Of a DNA stretch of 64,000 bases, positions 53,272 to 61,630 are shown piece by piece. The stretch spans positions 1 through 64,000 of the forward strand of contig CANGQJ010000003.1 in assembly GCA_947456625.1 (NCBI GenBank), in the 5' to 3' direction. The position numbers were made by a program, and so were the translations under genes. The DNA comes from Bacteroidota bacterium. Its GTDB lineage: Bacteria; Bacteroidota; Bacteroidia; Chitinophagales; Chitinophagaceae. Position 1 is the first letter of the stretch; each line of letters opens with the position of its first letter. Under the pieces are notes generated by a model. It had not been told where the DNA came from and ran no database searches. It saw only the letters and a program-made list of their open reading frames with translations.

Positions 53272-54651
53272 TTATTTTTTTTGCGCTTGCTTATAAAGTT
53301 GATTAAATGTTTTGTTAGGGAAATCCAATGGCGCTCTTTGTGCACTCCAGCCCTTAAACATTTTATTGACAAGCCAATTTTTAATTGGCGCATTACCCTG
53401 ATTCATTAATCTTCTGCTTAACGAACCTTGTTTCCAAATTTTCCAAGCAAACTTTTCGCTATAATCGCTTTCGCCTGTTACAACCGACTCTCTTCGGTTT
53501 TCTAGTAAAAGTTCGTGTAAATTTATTCTGACCGGACAAACTGCAGTACAGTTGCCACACAAGCTTGAAGCAAAACTTAAATGCTTATAGTCATGCATTC
53601 CTCTTAAATGTGGTGTTATAACACTTCCAATAGGACCACTGTAAGTAGTATCATAAGAATGGCCACCTATATTTTTATAAATTGGACAGGCATTTAAACA
53701 AGAGCCGCATCTAATACAATATAAAGCTTCTCTGCTTTTTGCATTTGCCAATAATTCTGTGCGGCCATTATCAAGTAAAATAACATACATGTCCTCAGGC
53801 CCATCTACTTCATCGGGCTGTTTTGGTCCTGAAATAATACTGTTATACACTGTAATTTGTTGTCCAGTACCATAGCTAGCAAGCAATGGCCAAAATAATC
53901 CCAAATCATTAATTGAAGGAATCACTTTTTCAATACCAACAATAACAATATGTGTTTTTGGCATTGAAACCGAAAGCCTTGCATTCCCCTCGTTTTCTGT
54001 TACTGCAATACCACCAATATCTGAAATAATAAAATTAGCGCCTGAGATACCAATTTGGGCACTGGTATATTTTTCTCTTAAATTTTTTCTTGCTACAAGT
54101 GTAAGTTCTTCGGGAGTAAGGTTAATGTCGGTACCTAATTTTTCTGAAAATAATTTTGCTACATCTTCTTTGCTTTTATGCATTGCAGGTGTAACAATAT
54201 GATAAGGTGATTCTCCATCCAACTGTTGAATGTATTCTCCTAAATCGGTTTCAACACTCTCAACCCCAATAGATTCAAGATAATTATTTAAATGTATCTC
54301 CTCCGTTACCATACTCTTACTCTTCACAATGGTTTTACAATTTTTAGCTTCGCATATTTCGCCAATAAAATTTAAAGCCTGCTCACTATCCTCAGCCCAA
54401 AATACCTTTGCGCCTTTTTTTGTAATTTTTTCTTCGAATTTTGTTAAATATAAATCCAAGTGCTCAATGGCTTCCCACTTTCTATTTTTAGCCATTTCCC
54501 TTACTACTTCCAAATTAGTAAACTGAGCCAAACCCTTTGGTACAACAGCATTATACTTGCCTATATTAAAATTAATTTTTCGTCTATGCTCTAGATCTAA
54601 CGCTTTTTCATTGCTTTTTTCTAAAAAAGATTCGGCATATATACTTTTCAT
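53272..54651 (-). CDS. lutB: LutB-like iron-sulfur LUD-domain protein
   Basis: 459 residues. N-terminal LUD domain, then ferredoxin-like motifs CIRCGSCLNACPIYKNIGG (about 300-318) and CGNCTAVCPVRINLHELL. LutB with LutA and LutC oxidises L-lactate to pyruvate in many bacteria. LutA and LutC homologues are not adjacent; instead a Cys-rich DUF3109 gene lies 8 nt upstream on the same strand. The Bacteroidota enzyme is usually annotated as a lactate utilisation protein B. Confidence 0.88.
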   Translation of the reverse strand: MKSIYAESFLEKSNEKALDLEHRRKINFNIGKYNAVVPKGLAQFTNLEVVREMAKNRKWEAIEHLDLYLTKFEEKITKKGAKVFWAEDSEQALNFIGEICEAKNCKTIVKSKSMVTEEIHLNNYLESIGVESVETDLGEYIQQLDGESPYHIVTPAMHKSKEDVAKLFSEKLGTDINLTPEELTLVARKNLREKYTSAQIGISGANFIISDIGGIAVTENEGNARLSVSMPKTHIVIVGIEKVIPSINDLGLFWPLLASYGTGQQITVYNSIISGPKQPDEVDGPEDMYVILLDNGRTELLANAKSREALYCIRCGSCLNACPIYKNIGGHSYDTTYSGPIGSVITPHLRGMHDYKHLSFASSLCGNCTAVCPVRINLHELLLENRRESVVTGESDYSEKFAWKIWKQGSLSRRLMNQGNAPIKNWLVNKMFKGWSAQRAPLDFPNKTFNQLYKQAQKK

Positions 54652-54659
54652 CTAACTAA

Positions 54660-55244
54660 TTATTTTTGTTTAAGATGTTTTGCAGAAGCATCTAGTGCAT
54701 TGTAAAACTCCTCGCCGTATTTTCTGATTATTGATTCTTTTAAAAACTCGTAAGCTGGCACTTTTAATTTTTCACCAAGAGAACATGCAGCAGCACATAA
54801 GTCTTCTCTAGGTTCATAATTCAAATACTCAACATTAGGATCGGATTTGCTTTTGGTCACTTTTATTGGAAACAAATGACAACTTATTGGTTTTTTCCAA
54901 GGAATTTTTCCGTCGTTATAAGCTTGTTCAAAAACACATTTTATAATTCCTTTAGTATCCTTATATCCATATGCACAAATTTGACCGTTTATTGTTGGAG
55001 TTACCCAGCCAAATTCTCTATCATACATAAATTGACCCACTTCTTTTACTTCCTTGATACCCGCCTTAGTCATATAAGGCTCCACTATGTCGTAGAATTT
55101 TTTTATGTATTCTTTTTCTTTGTTCTCTAAAGGAGCACCCGCATCACCATCCTCACAACAACCGCCCTTGCATTTATTTAAATCGCAAACAAATTGTTCT
55201 TCTACCACTTCATCGCTCACTAATACCGAATCAATAACTATCAT
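54660..55244 (-). CDS. DUF3109 Cys-rich protein
   Basis: 194 residues with about nine Cys: CDLNKCKGGCC near the N-terminus, QICAYGY and IIKCVFEQA in the middle, PISCHLFP, and EDLCAAACSL. This is the Cys layout of the DUF3109 family of likely metal- or cluster-binding proteins with no known function. It lies upstream of the lutB gene on the same strand, so it may help cluster insertion there (inference). A box-like TATCTTTA (55261-55268 on the minus strand) ends 16 nt before the ATG. Confidence 0.85.
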   Translation of the reverse strand: MIVIDSVLVSDEVVEEQFVCDLNKCKGGCCEDGDAGAPLENKEKEYIKKFYDIVEPYMTKAGIKEVKEVGQFMYDREFGWVTPTINGQICAYGYKDTKGIIKCVFEQAYNDGKIPWKKPISCHLFPIKVTKSKSDPNVEYLNYEPREDLCAAACSLGEKLKVPAYEFLKESIIRKYGEEFYNALDASAKHLKQK

Positions 55245-55271
55245 ATCAAGAATTATGTTGTAAAGATATAA

Positions 55272-55859
55272 TTATTTCCAACGAAAACTGTTTACAAGGT
55301 GCTCAAGATCTTTAAACAAAAAAGCATTAATGGGTGCTAAAGAATCTTCGTTAGGGGTGGAATCAAAATACAATACCCCTCTAAAAAATTTTTTGGCCGA
55401 GTCTGTTAAAAAAAACTGATAATTGGTGGCCACATTACCTCCAATATGAAAAAACACTCCATGCACTCCATTTTGTGTGGTAAAAACCGAGTCCTCAATA
55501 AGGTTAGCCATACTATTATGGTTATTTGCAAAAGTGTAGGCATCTTTAACCAAGGTATCTAGCTCATGTGGCTTAATGTCCTTATAGCTAACATAAATAG
55601 TCCCGTTTAAACTAGGGAAATTAATGTTAATCCAGCCGTTGGTTTGAGTATTGTCTCCAAAATAATTAAGCTTACGCTCAATTTGAGCATATTTTGGATA
55701 TTCAAAAGTATATGCATATCCTGGATCATTAAATAGCTGGTATTGCTTGTTAGGTAAGTTCACTTTTTCATAACCTTTTACTTTTGGAACAAATGGGCTA
55801 TTACATGCCATAATTAGCACTACAAAAAGAAAGGTGAAAACAAATCCTACTTTATACAT
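55272..55859 (-). CDS. gldD: gliding-motility lipoprotein GldD
   Basis: 195 residues. Lipoprotein signal with Cys19 (FVVLIMACNSP), then a compact domain beginning PNKQYQLFNDPGYAYTFEYP, characteristic of GldD. In Flavobacterium johnsoniae GldD is needed for gliding and the type IX secretion machinery. It overlaps gldE by 8 nt and is 27 nt upstream of the DUF3109 gene on the same strand. Presence does not show that this strain glides. Confidence 0.9.
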   Translation of the reverse strand: MYKVGFVFTFLFVVLIMACNSPFVPKVKGYEKVNLPNKQYQLFNDPGYAYTFEYPKYAQIERKLNYFGDNTQTNGWININFPSLNGTIYVSYKDIKPHELDTLVKDAYTFANNHNSMANLIEDSVFTTQNGVHGVFFHIGGNVATNYQFFLTDSAKKFFRGVLYFDSTPNEDSLAPINAFLFKDLEHLVNSFRWK

Positions 55860-57207
55860 TTTCAGAGTTTATTGCTGGTTGTGGATTTATAATTACTTGA
55901 ATTTTATGAATTCTATTTTTTTGAATTTCCAAAACAGTCAAGCTAAATTGCTTGAATTTTACTACCTGTTGTAGCGTAGGGAATGCACCAGCTAATTCTA
56001 AAAATAAGCCAGCAACAGTATCGCTTTCCCCTTTTACAGCATCAAAAAAGCTAGTGGACAGGTCAATGTAATTGCAAAAATCTATAATAGTAGTTTTACC
56101 TTCTACCAAATAATGAAAATCATCCACTTTTTTAATCATAGCTTCCTCCTCGTCAAATTCATCCTTAATGTCTCCAACAATTTCTTCTAAAATGTCTTCT
56201 AAAGTAATAATGCCACTTGTACCTCCAAACTCATCTACTACAACAGCAAAGTGAATTCTTTTTAACTGAAACTCTTTTAATAAATCCTCAATCATTTTTT
56301 GTTCATGTACAAAAAAAGCAGGCCTAATTAAACTGTCCCAATTAAAATTTTCATTTTCACTTATATGAGGTAAAACATCCTTTGTATGTATCATGCCCAC
56401 AATGGTGTCCAAATCCTCTTTAAACACTGGAAACCTGCTGTAGTTATGCTCTTTTATATGTTCTAACAATTCCTGAAAGTGAATAGACGACTCCACTCCA
56501 TATACATCAAGTCTTGTTTTCATAATTTGTTTTACAGAAATATTTCCAAACTTTACAATCCCTTTTAAAATCTTTTTTTCGTTTTCTTGTTGGTTGGGTG
56601 AAGTTGTCAAATCTATGGCATGGTCAAGCTCTTCCATACTATAGGTTGTTCCTGTATTTTTATTTGCTAATTTATTTTCAATTACATTGGTATACTTAAC
56701 CATAATACCACTTGGTTTTGAAAATATAAAATACACCACTTGTATAATACCGCCAAAATCCGAAGCAAACCTTATATTGTTTTGAGTGGCCATTACTTTT
56801 GGTAAAATCTCTCCAAAAAATAAAAGCAATAATGTAACCGCAATAACCTTTATAATAAATTCAAAACCCGGGATTCCAATTTGATCAAAAACAAATAAAT
56901 CGTTTATTAAGATATTGGCTATTAAAATAATGCAAATATTTATGAAGCTATTTGCAATAAGCATAGAGGTAAGTAAGCGCTTAGGATCTTCAAGTAAAGT
57001 CACAATTCGTTTTAAAGACTTACTATGTTTACCTTTTAGTATTTGAATATCCTTGTAGGATAATGAAAAAAAGGCAACCTCCGATCCTGCAATTGCAAAA
57101 GATAAAAATAATAGTAAACTCATGAGTAGTATAAGAGAGCTGTCTTGGCTAAGAGGAACTAAAACCTGTGTAGCTAAAAAATATGTATTACCCGAGTGCG
57201 TTTCCAA
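55852..57207 (-). CDS. gldE: GldE-type HlyC/CorC-family protein
   Basis: 451 residues. DUF21-type membrane domain (about 25-180), tandem CBS domains (about 200-330), and the C-terminal CorC/HlyC domain. Gliding-associated GldE belongs to this family. The start is TTG at 57207; the next in-frame ATG (residue 29) would shorten helix 1. Upstream mutY ends 45 nt away, giving mutY, gldE, gldD in order. A box-like TAACTTTC (57227-57234) lies 19 nt upstream. Confidence 0.85.
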   Translation of the reverse strand: METHSGNTYFLATQVLVPLSQDSSLILLMSLLLFLSFAIAGSEVAFFSLSYKDIQILKGKHSKSLKRIVTLLEDPKRLLTSMLIANSFINICIILIANILINDLFVFDQIGIPGFEFIIKVIAVTLLLLFFGEILPKVMATQNNIRFASDFGGIIQVVYFIFSKPSGIMVKYTNVIENKLANKNTGTTYSMEELDHAIDLTTSPNQQENEKKILKGIVKFGNISVKQIMKTRLDVYGVESSIHFQELLEHIKEHNYSRFPVFKEDLDTIVGMIHTKDVLPHISENENFNWDSLIRPAFFVHEQKMIEDLLKEFQLKRIHFAVVVDEFGGTSGIITLEDILEEIVGDIKDEFDEEEAMIKKVDDFHYLVEGKTTIIDFCNYIDLSTSFFDAVKGESDTVAGLFLELAGAFPTLQQVVKFKQFSLTVLEIQKNRIHKIQVIINPQPAINSENV

Positions 57208-57252
57208 TTTTGATTAATTTATGAGGGAAAGTTACCAATATTTTAAGACAAT

Positions 57253-58326
57253 TTATTTAAGAAGATACCCTTGGTCGTCTAAAAAATTATTAATTGTTTT
57301 AGGGAATGCGTATTTGTTTAAAGTTTTCAAATTTACCCACTGGCCTTGCTCAAAAACAGCGGGCATGGTATTTAAGGCTACCATTATAAATCTGACATTT
57401 AACTGCTGATGTGTTAATAGTTGTTGGTATGTTTTTGACAAACTTATTGTACTAACATTTTTAATTTTAATGGTCAATTGCTGCCCTAATACTTGTTCGT
57501 AATAATCATTATTTGCAGGGACTAATTTATCATTCTCCACTAAATAAAAATGAAAAAGGCCTGCCCAAATGTCTCCAACTTCTCTTTTTTGAATTAATAT
57601 TTTTCCGTTTAAAGTAAAACAGAAATAATCAAAATATCTTTTTTTCTTTTGAATTGATTTTAATTTAATTGGCAATTGTCCAACTATATTTTTATTAAAC
57701 GCAACACATTTTTTTTGCATGACACAGCTAGAACATAATGGAGACAATGGTTTGCAAACAGTGGCCCCAAAATCCATTAATGCTTGATTGTATATACCTG
57801 CTTTTGTTTTTGCTAAATTTTCAGTAGCAATTTTATTAAAAATTTCAACCCCTTCTTTGGTATCTGTTGGTGTTGCAATGCCATAAAATCTTGCAAATAC
57901 CCTAAATACATTTCCATCCACTACTGCATGTGGTAAATTATATGCAAAGGATGCAATAGCCGACGCTGTATAGGGACCCACCCCTTTTAATGCCAAAAGT
58001 GACTCATAGGTATTTGGGAAAACTCCTTTATGATTTGCTACAATATACTTAGCTGTAAACAATAAATTTCTGCACCTATTATAATAACCCAGCCCCTCCC
58101 ATAATTTAAAAACTTGATTTTCTTTGGCGGCTGCCAAGTCTCTAATAGTTGGAAAGTGAACAATGAATTTTTCATAATAAGCCCAGCCCTGTTCTACCCT
58201 CGTTTGCTGCAAAATAATTTCACTCAGCCATATTTTATAGGGATCCTTCTCTCCTTTCCATGGCATTGGTCTATGATTAGACCTTTTGTCCCATTTTAGA
58301 AGCAAATCGCAAAAATCTGTATTCAT
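57253..58326 (-). CDS. mutY: A/G-specific adenine DNA glycosylase MutY
   Basis: 357 residues from the ATG at 58326 (MNTDFCDLLLKWDKRSNHRP). Catalytic Glu36 in LSEIILQQTRV, helix-hairpin-helix LLALKGVGPYTASAIASF, Asp in AVVDGNVFRV, and the [4Fe-4S] loop C-x6-C-x2-C-x5-C (CKPLSPLCSSCVMQKKC). C-terminal NUDIX-like domain. Removes A opposite 8-oxoG. A TTG 9 nt upstream is open but weaker. An operator-like inverted repeat lies immediately upstream of the ATG. Confidence 0.95.
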   Translation of the reverse strand: MNTDFCDLLLKWDKRSNHRPMPWKGEKDPYKIWLSEIILQQTRVEQGWAYYEKFIVHFPTIRDLAAAKENQVFKLWEGLGYYNRCRNLLFTAKYIVANHKGVFPNTYESLLALKGVGPYTASAIASFAYNLPHAVVDGNVFRVFARFYGIATPTDTKEGVEIFNKIATENLAKTKAGIYNQALMDFGATVCKPLSPLCSSCVMQKKCVAFNKNIVGQLPIKLKSIQKKKRYFDYFCFTLNGKILIQKREVGDIWAGLFHFYLVENDKLVPANNDYYEQVLGQQLTIKIKNVSTISLSKTYQQLLTHQQLNVRFIMVALNTMPAVFEQGQWVNLKTLNKYAFPKTINNFLDDQGYLLK

Positions 58327-58328
58327 TA

Positions 58329-58344
58329 TGCTCAAAATTGAGCA
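58329..58344. promoter_or_regulatory. operator-like inverted repeat TGCTCAA-AA-TTGAGCA upstream of mutY
   Basis: Two 7-bp arms about a 2-bp spacer, 2 nt upstream of the mutY ATG. Position suits repression or a 5' hairpin that hides the start. No known regulator is matched with certainty. Confidence 0.4.
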
Positions 58345-58424
58345 AAAATGGCCAAAATTTGCCTTTATTTATACAAATCTTGTTCATTTATAAATTAAAT
58401 ATATTTTATATATAAATATTTCTA

Positions 58425-58452
58425 ATGCGTATTTGCTTTAATTTATGCGTAT
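58425..58452. repeat. direct repeat ATGCGTAT, 20 bp apart, upstream of HU gene
   Basis: Two exact copies (58425-58432 and 58445-58452) on the same side of two helical turns (20 bp) within the divergent mutY-HU gap of about 210 bp. Spacing suggests a cooperative protein site; the rest of the gap is AT-rich. Confidence 0.35.
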
Positions 58453-58535
58453 ATATGTTTAAATAATTGGGGAATTAGTTGCAAAAAGCAAAAAATAGAT
58501 TTATTTTTAATACCGAAACCCCAAAAATCAATTTC

Positions 58536-58820
58536 ATGAGAAAATCTGATCTCATCAATCTTATTGCTACCGAAACTGGTGTTCCTAAAGTTGATGTATT
58601 AATGACTTTAGAAAGAATGTTTAAGGAAGTAAAAGAAAGCTTGTCAAATGGCCAGAACATTTATATTCGTGGATTTGGCAGCTTTATTACTAAGAAAAGA
58701 GCTGCAAAAATTGGGCGTAACATTAAAAAAAATATTGCAGTTCAAATCCCTGAGCATTACATCCCAGCATTTAAGCCAGCAAAAGAATTCGTAAATGAGG
58801 TAAAAGAAAGACGTAAGTAA
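58536..58820 (+). CDS. HU/IHF-family DNA-binding protein
   Basis: 94 residues from ATG 58536 (MRKSDLINLIATETGVP). Helical N-terminal dimerisation core and the beta-arm with KIGRNIKKNIAV; ends in basic EVKERRK. Arm and NPxTG-type tip differ from E. coli (NIKKN here), so IHF-like or HU type is not resolved. The upstream in-frame extension to 58479 lies outside the conserved domain. A bacterial chromatin protein; no partner seen. TPR gene follows by 27 nt. Confidence 0.93.
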   Translation: MRKSDLINLIATETGVPKVDVLMTLERMFKEVKESLSNGQNIYIRGFGSFITKKRAAKIGRNIKKNIAVQIPEHYIPAFKPAKEFVNEVKERRK

Positions 58821-58822
58821 TT

Positions 58823-58830
58823 TACCTTTG
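58823..58830 (+). promoter_or_regulatory. -7 promoter element of the TPR gene after HU
   Basis: TACCTTTG, exact match, beginning 2 nt after the HU stop codon (TAA at 58818-58820) and 17 nt before the TTG start of the TPR gene. Confidence 0.45.
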
Positions 58831-58847
58831 CCGGAAACGAATCAATT

Positions 58848-59690
58848 TTGAAAAAACCTCAGCTTATTGTTGCCTTTAGTGCTGCACTATTGTGTATTGC
58901 CATTTATATATTTGTCCCAAGAACGGCTAAAAAGGAGGCAAATTTCAATACAGCAACCAATGTTAACCAACAAGTTAGTTCCCAATCTTTGGTGGATGGC
59001 GCAAAAACAGCCCTTACCGCTAGTCAAAAAATAACTTTACTAACTATTGAAAATCAATTAGTTAATTCCAAAAATTCTTTAGATAGTATTAAAATTTACA
59101 AGCAATTATCCCTTTTTTGGGCCGATTCGGCACATAGGGTGGAACCATATTTATATTATACTTACAGTGCTGCTTTGTTGGAAAATTCTGAAAAAAGCCT
59201 CACTTTTGCAGCCCAGCAGTTGGTAGATAACCTAACAACGCCGGATGCACCACCTGCCATTCTTAATTGGATTGCAGTTAATGCAAAAGTTCTTTTAGAA
59301 AAAGCATTGGTAATCAATCCAAATAACGACTCTGCAAAAATTAATTTAGGTGCTTGCTACTTGTTCGGAAATATTTCTGACAACCCAATGCAAGGCATTT
59401 TAAAGGTAAAAGAGGTAGTGGACAAAAATCCACAAAATGTATACGGTCAACTAATTTTAGGATTGGGTGGAAAAAAATCTGGTCAATATCCAAAAGCCAT
59501 TGAAAGATTTAATACCATTTTAAAATTACAACCCAATAATTTGGAGGCCATGGTTAACCTCGCTGAGTGTTATGAGCTTACTAATAAAAAGGATTCTGCT
59601 ATTGATTGGTACGCCAAAATGAAAACTTTGGTAAAAAACAACGAAGCAAAAGATGCAATTGATAAAAGAATAAAAGAACTAAACAAATAG
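58848..59690 (+). CDS. membrane-anchored tetratricopeptide-repeat protein
   Basis: 280 residues. One N-terminal helix (about 6-25) then TPR-like repeats, clearest at KALVINPNNDSAKINLGACY, YGQLILGLGGKKSGQYPKAI and NNLEAMVNLAECYELTNKKD. Start is TTG at 58848, giving MKKPQLIVAFSAALL; no ATG is available. A -7 element sits 17 nt upstream. Located between HU and rng-linked genes; function unknown. Confidence 0.78.
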   Translation: MKKPQLIVAFSAALLCIAIYIFVPRTAKKEANFNTATNVNQQVSSQSLVDGAKTALTASQKITLLTIENQLVNSKNSLDSIKIYKQLSLFWADSAHRVEPYLYYTYSAALLENSEKSLTFAAQQLVDNLTTPDAPPAILNWIAVNAKVLLEKALVINPNNDSAKINLGACYLFGNISDNPMQGILKVKEVVDKNPQNVYGQLILGLGGKKSGQYPKAIERFNTILKLQPNNLEAMVNLAECYELTNKKDSAIDWYAKMKTLVKNNEAKDAIDKRIKELNK

Positions 59691-59741
59691 TTCAAAATAT
59701 ATTTGAAGTAACAATATTTTTAATAATAAAAAAGATCTGAC

Positions 59742-59837
59742 ATGCCTTGTGGTAAAAAAAGAAAACGTCATAAAATTGCGACGCACAAAAGAAAAAAACG
59801 TTTAAGAAAGAATCGTCATAAGAAGAAGAATAAATAA
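59742..59837 (+). CDS. tiny basic ribosome-type protein (AURKAIP1/COX24-like)
   Basis: 31 residues, starting MPCGKKRKRHKIATHKRKK; about two-thirds Lys, Arg or His. It matches the very short Bacteroidota proteins annotated as AURKAIP1/COX24 domain-containing, related to mitochondrial ribosomal protein mS38. It is probably a ribosome component that lies along rRNA. The strong terminator right after it (59850-59890) shows an expressed, bounded unit. It lies 52 nt after the TPR gene and upstream of rng. Confidence 0.82.
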   Translation: MPCGKKRKRHKIATHKRKKRLRKNRHKKKNK

Positions 59838-59849
59838 TTCTCTTCCTAA

Positions 59850-59890
59850 TACAAGCGTGATCTATTAAAAGCTCACGCTTGTACTTTTTT
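59850..59890 (+). terminator. Rho-independent terminator after the tiny basic protein
   Basis: Perfect 11-bp stem TACAAGCGTGA / TCACGCTTGTA with 12-nt loop and TTTTTT. It separates the preceding genes from rng. The remaining 139 bp to rng hold no recognised gene; a weak CTTTAC / GTAAAG hairpin is visible. Confidence 0.88.
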
Positions 59891-60029
59891 CAAATGCACG
59901 CCACTATTCTACTTAGCAACTTTACTTTACCTTTTCCTTCCTTCGTAAAGTGGTCGTGTTTACAAAAATTATAAGGCATTAGCTAAGCTATTACTAGCCA
60001 TGCTATGTGCATTAAAAAAGTTGCTATAA

Positions 60030-61577
60030 GTGAACAAAGATTTAATTATTAATAGTTCCGCTGATGGGGTTGAAATAGCCTTATTGGAGGACAAAAAGCT
60101 CGTGGAAATTCATAACGAAAAAATGGATACCCGTTGGGCTGTAGGCGATTTATACTTAGGAAAAGTTCGTAAAATTATTCCTGGATTAAACGCCGCATTT
60201 GTAGACGTAGGCTTTGAAAAAGATGCCTTTTTACACTACACCGATTTAAGTCCTTACATTAAATCCATTATCAAGTATACACAGGAGTCTGTTAATAATA
60301 CCGATGGTAGTTTTGATTTAACTAAGTTTCAAAACGCACCTGAAATAGTTAAGACTGGAAAAATTAGTGAAGTACTTAATGGCAAGCCTAACATACTAGT
60401 TCAAATTTTGAAAGAACCTATTGCAGCAAAAGGACCAAGACTTACTTGTGAACTTTCACTTGCAGGACGTTTTATAGTGCTTACTCCATTTAATGAAATA
60501 GTAGCAGTATCCAAAAAAATTCACAGTGGCGAAGAGCGTAAACGTCTTCAAAAAATGATGGAGTCCATCCGACCAAAAAACTTTGGTGTGATTGTAAGAA
60601 CAGCTGCGGAAGGAAAATCTACTGCAGAACTTCACGAGGATTTACTTACACTTGCTGAGAATTGGAAAAATATTCAAGCCAATTTAAAAGGCGCTATGTC
60701 TCCAGCTCGAATTATGAGTGAGCAAAGTAAAACCACTAGTATTTTAAGAGATTTATTAAACGAGGACTTCAATAAAATTGTAGTAAACGATAAAAAAATA
60801 TTTGACCTTACATTAAGTTATTTACAAAGAATAGCGCCGGCAAAAGCAAATATTTTAAGTCTGCATACTGGTGATCAAGATATTTTTGATCAGTACGGAA
60901 TTACCAAACAAGTTAAATCTTCATTTGGAAAAACGGTAAACTTAAATAGTGGCGCTTATTTAATTATAGAGCATACCGAAGCCTTGCATGTTATAGATGT
61001 AAATAGCGGTTTTAAAAGCGTAAGCAATAATCAAGAGGAAAATGCTTTACAAACTAACTTAGAAGCAGCTGAAGAAATTGCACGACAATTAAGACTAAGA
61101 GATATTGGGGGCATCATTGTCATTGACTTTATTGACATGAAACTTCCTGATAATAAGAAAAAAGTACAAGAGGCCTTGGATGAATTCATGAAAACGGACC
61201 GTGCAAGACATTCGGTGTTACCAATTTCTAAATTTGGATTATTGCAAGCTACCCGTCAAAGAATACGTCCCGAAGTAAATATCAATACCTCTGAAGATTG
61301 CCCTGCTTGTAATGGAACAGGTAAAATAACTTCCACATTATTATTAGAGGATGAGATGGAAAAGAAATTAGCATATTTGGCCACTCATGGCCACAAAAGC
61401 TTGCATGTTTTAGTGCACCCAATTATACATTCTCATTTAACTAAAGGCATCTTTAATAGTATTTTAAAAAGGTGGAAACGTAAGTATAAACTTAAACTAA
61501 AATCACAGCCCGACAATAGTAGTCATTTAGTTGAATATAAGTTTTTAGACGACCAGCAGGAAGTAATAAAACTATAA
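60030..61577 (+). CDS. rng: ribonuclease E/G family endoribonuclease (RNase G)
   Basis: 515 residues. N-terminal S1 domain (VGDLYLGKVRKIIPGLNAAF), catalytic RNase E/G region with LHVIDVNSGF and GGIIVIDFIDM holding the metal-binding Asp residues, and the zinc-link CPACNGTGK. It lacks the long C-terminal degradosome scaffold of RNase E. Processes rRNA and decays mRNA. Start is GTG at 60030, since NKDLIINSSADGVEIALLED is the family's normal N-terminus. Confidence 0.93.
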   Translation: MNKDLIINSSADGVEIALLEDKKLVEIHNEKMDTRWAVGDLYLGKVRKIIPGLNAAFVDVGFEKDAFLHYTDLSPYIKSIIKYTQESVNNTDGSFDLTKFQNAPEIVKTGKISEVLNGKPNILVQILKEPIAAKGPRLTCELSLAGRFIVLTPFNEIVAVSKKIHSGEERKRLQKMMESIRPKNFGVIVRTAAEGKSTAELHEDLLTLAENWKNIQANLKGAMSPARIMSEQSKTTSILRDLLNEDFNKIVVNDKKIFDLTLSYLQRIAPAKANILSLHTGDQDIFDQYGITKQVKSSFGKTVNLNSGAYLIIEHTEALHVIDVNSGFKSVSNNQEENALQTNLEAAEEIARQLRLRDIGGIIVIDFIDMKLPDNKKKVQEALDEFMKTDRARHSVLPISKFGLLQATRQRIRPEVNINTSEDCPACNGTGKITSTLLLEDEMEKKLAYLATHGHKSLHVLVHPIIHSHLTKGIFNSILKRWKRKYKLKLKSQPDNSSHLVEYKFLDDQQEVIKL

Positions 61578-61630
61578 ACAATTTCGGCTTTTGCTTATTA
61601 AATGATTTAAATAGCATTTATCTTTAGGAC

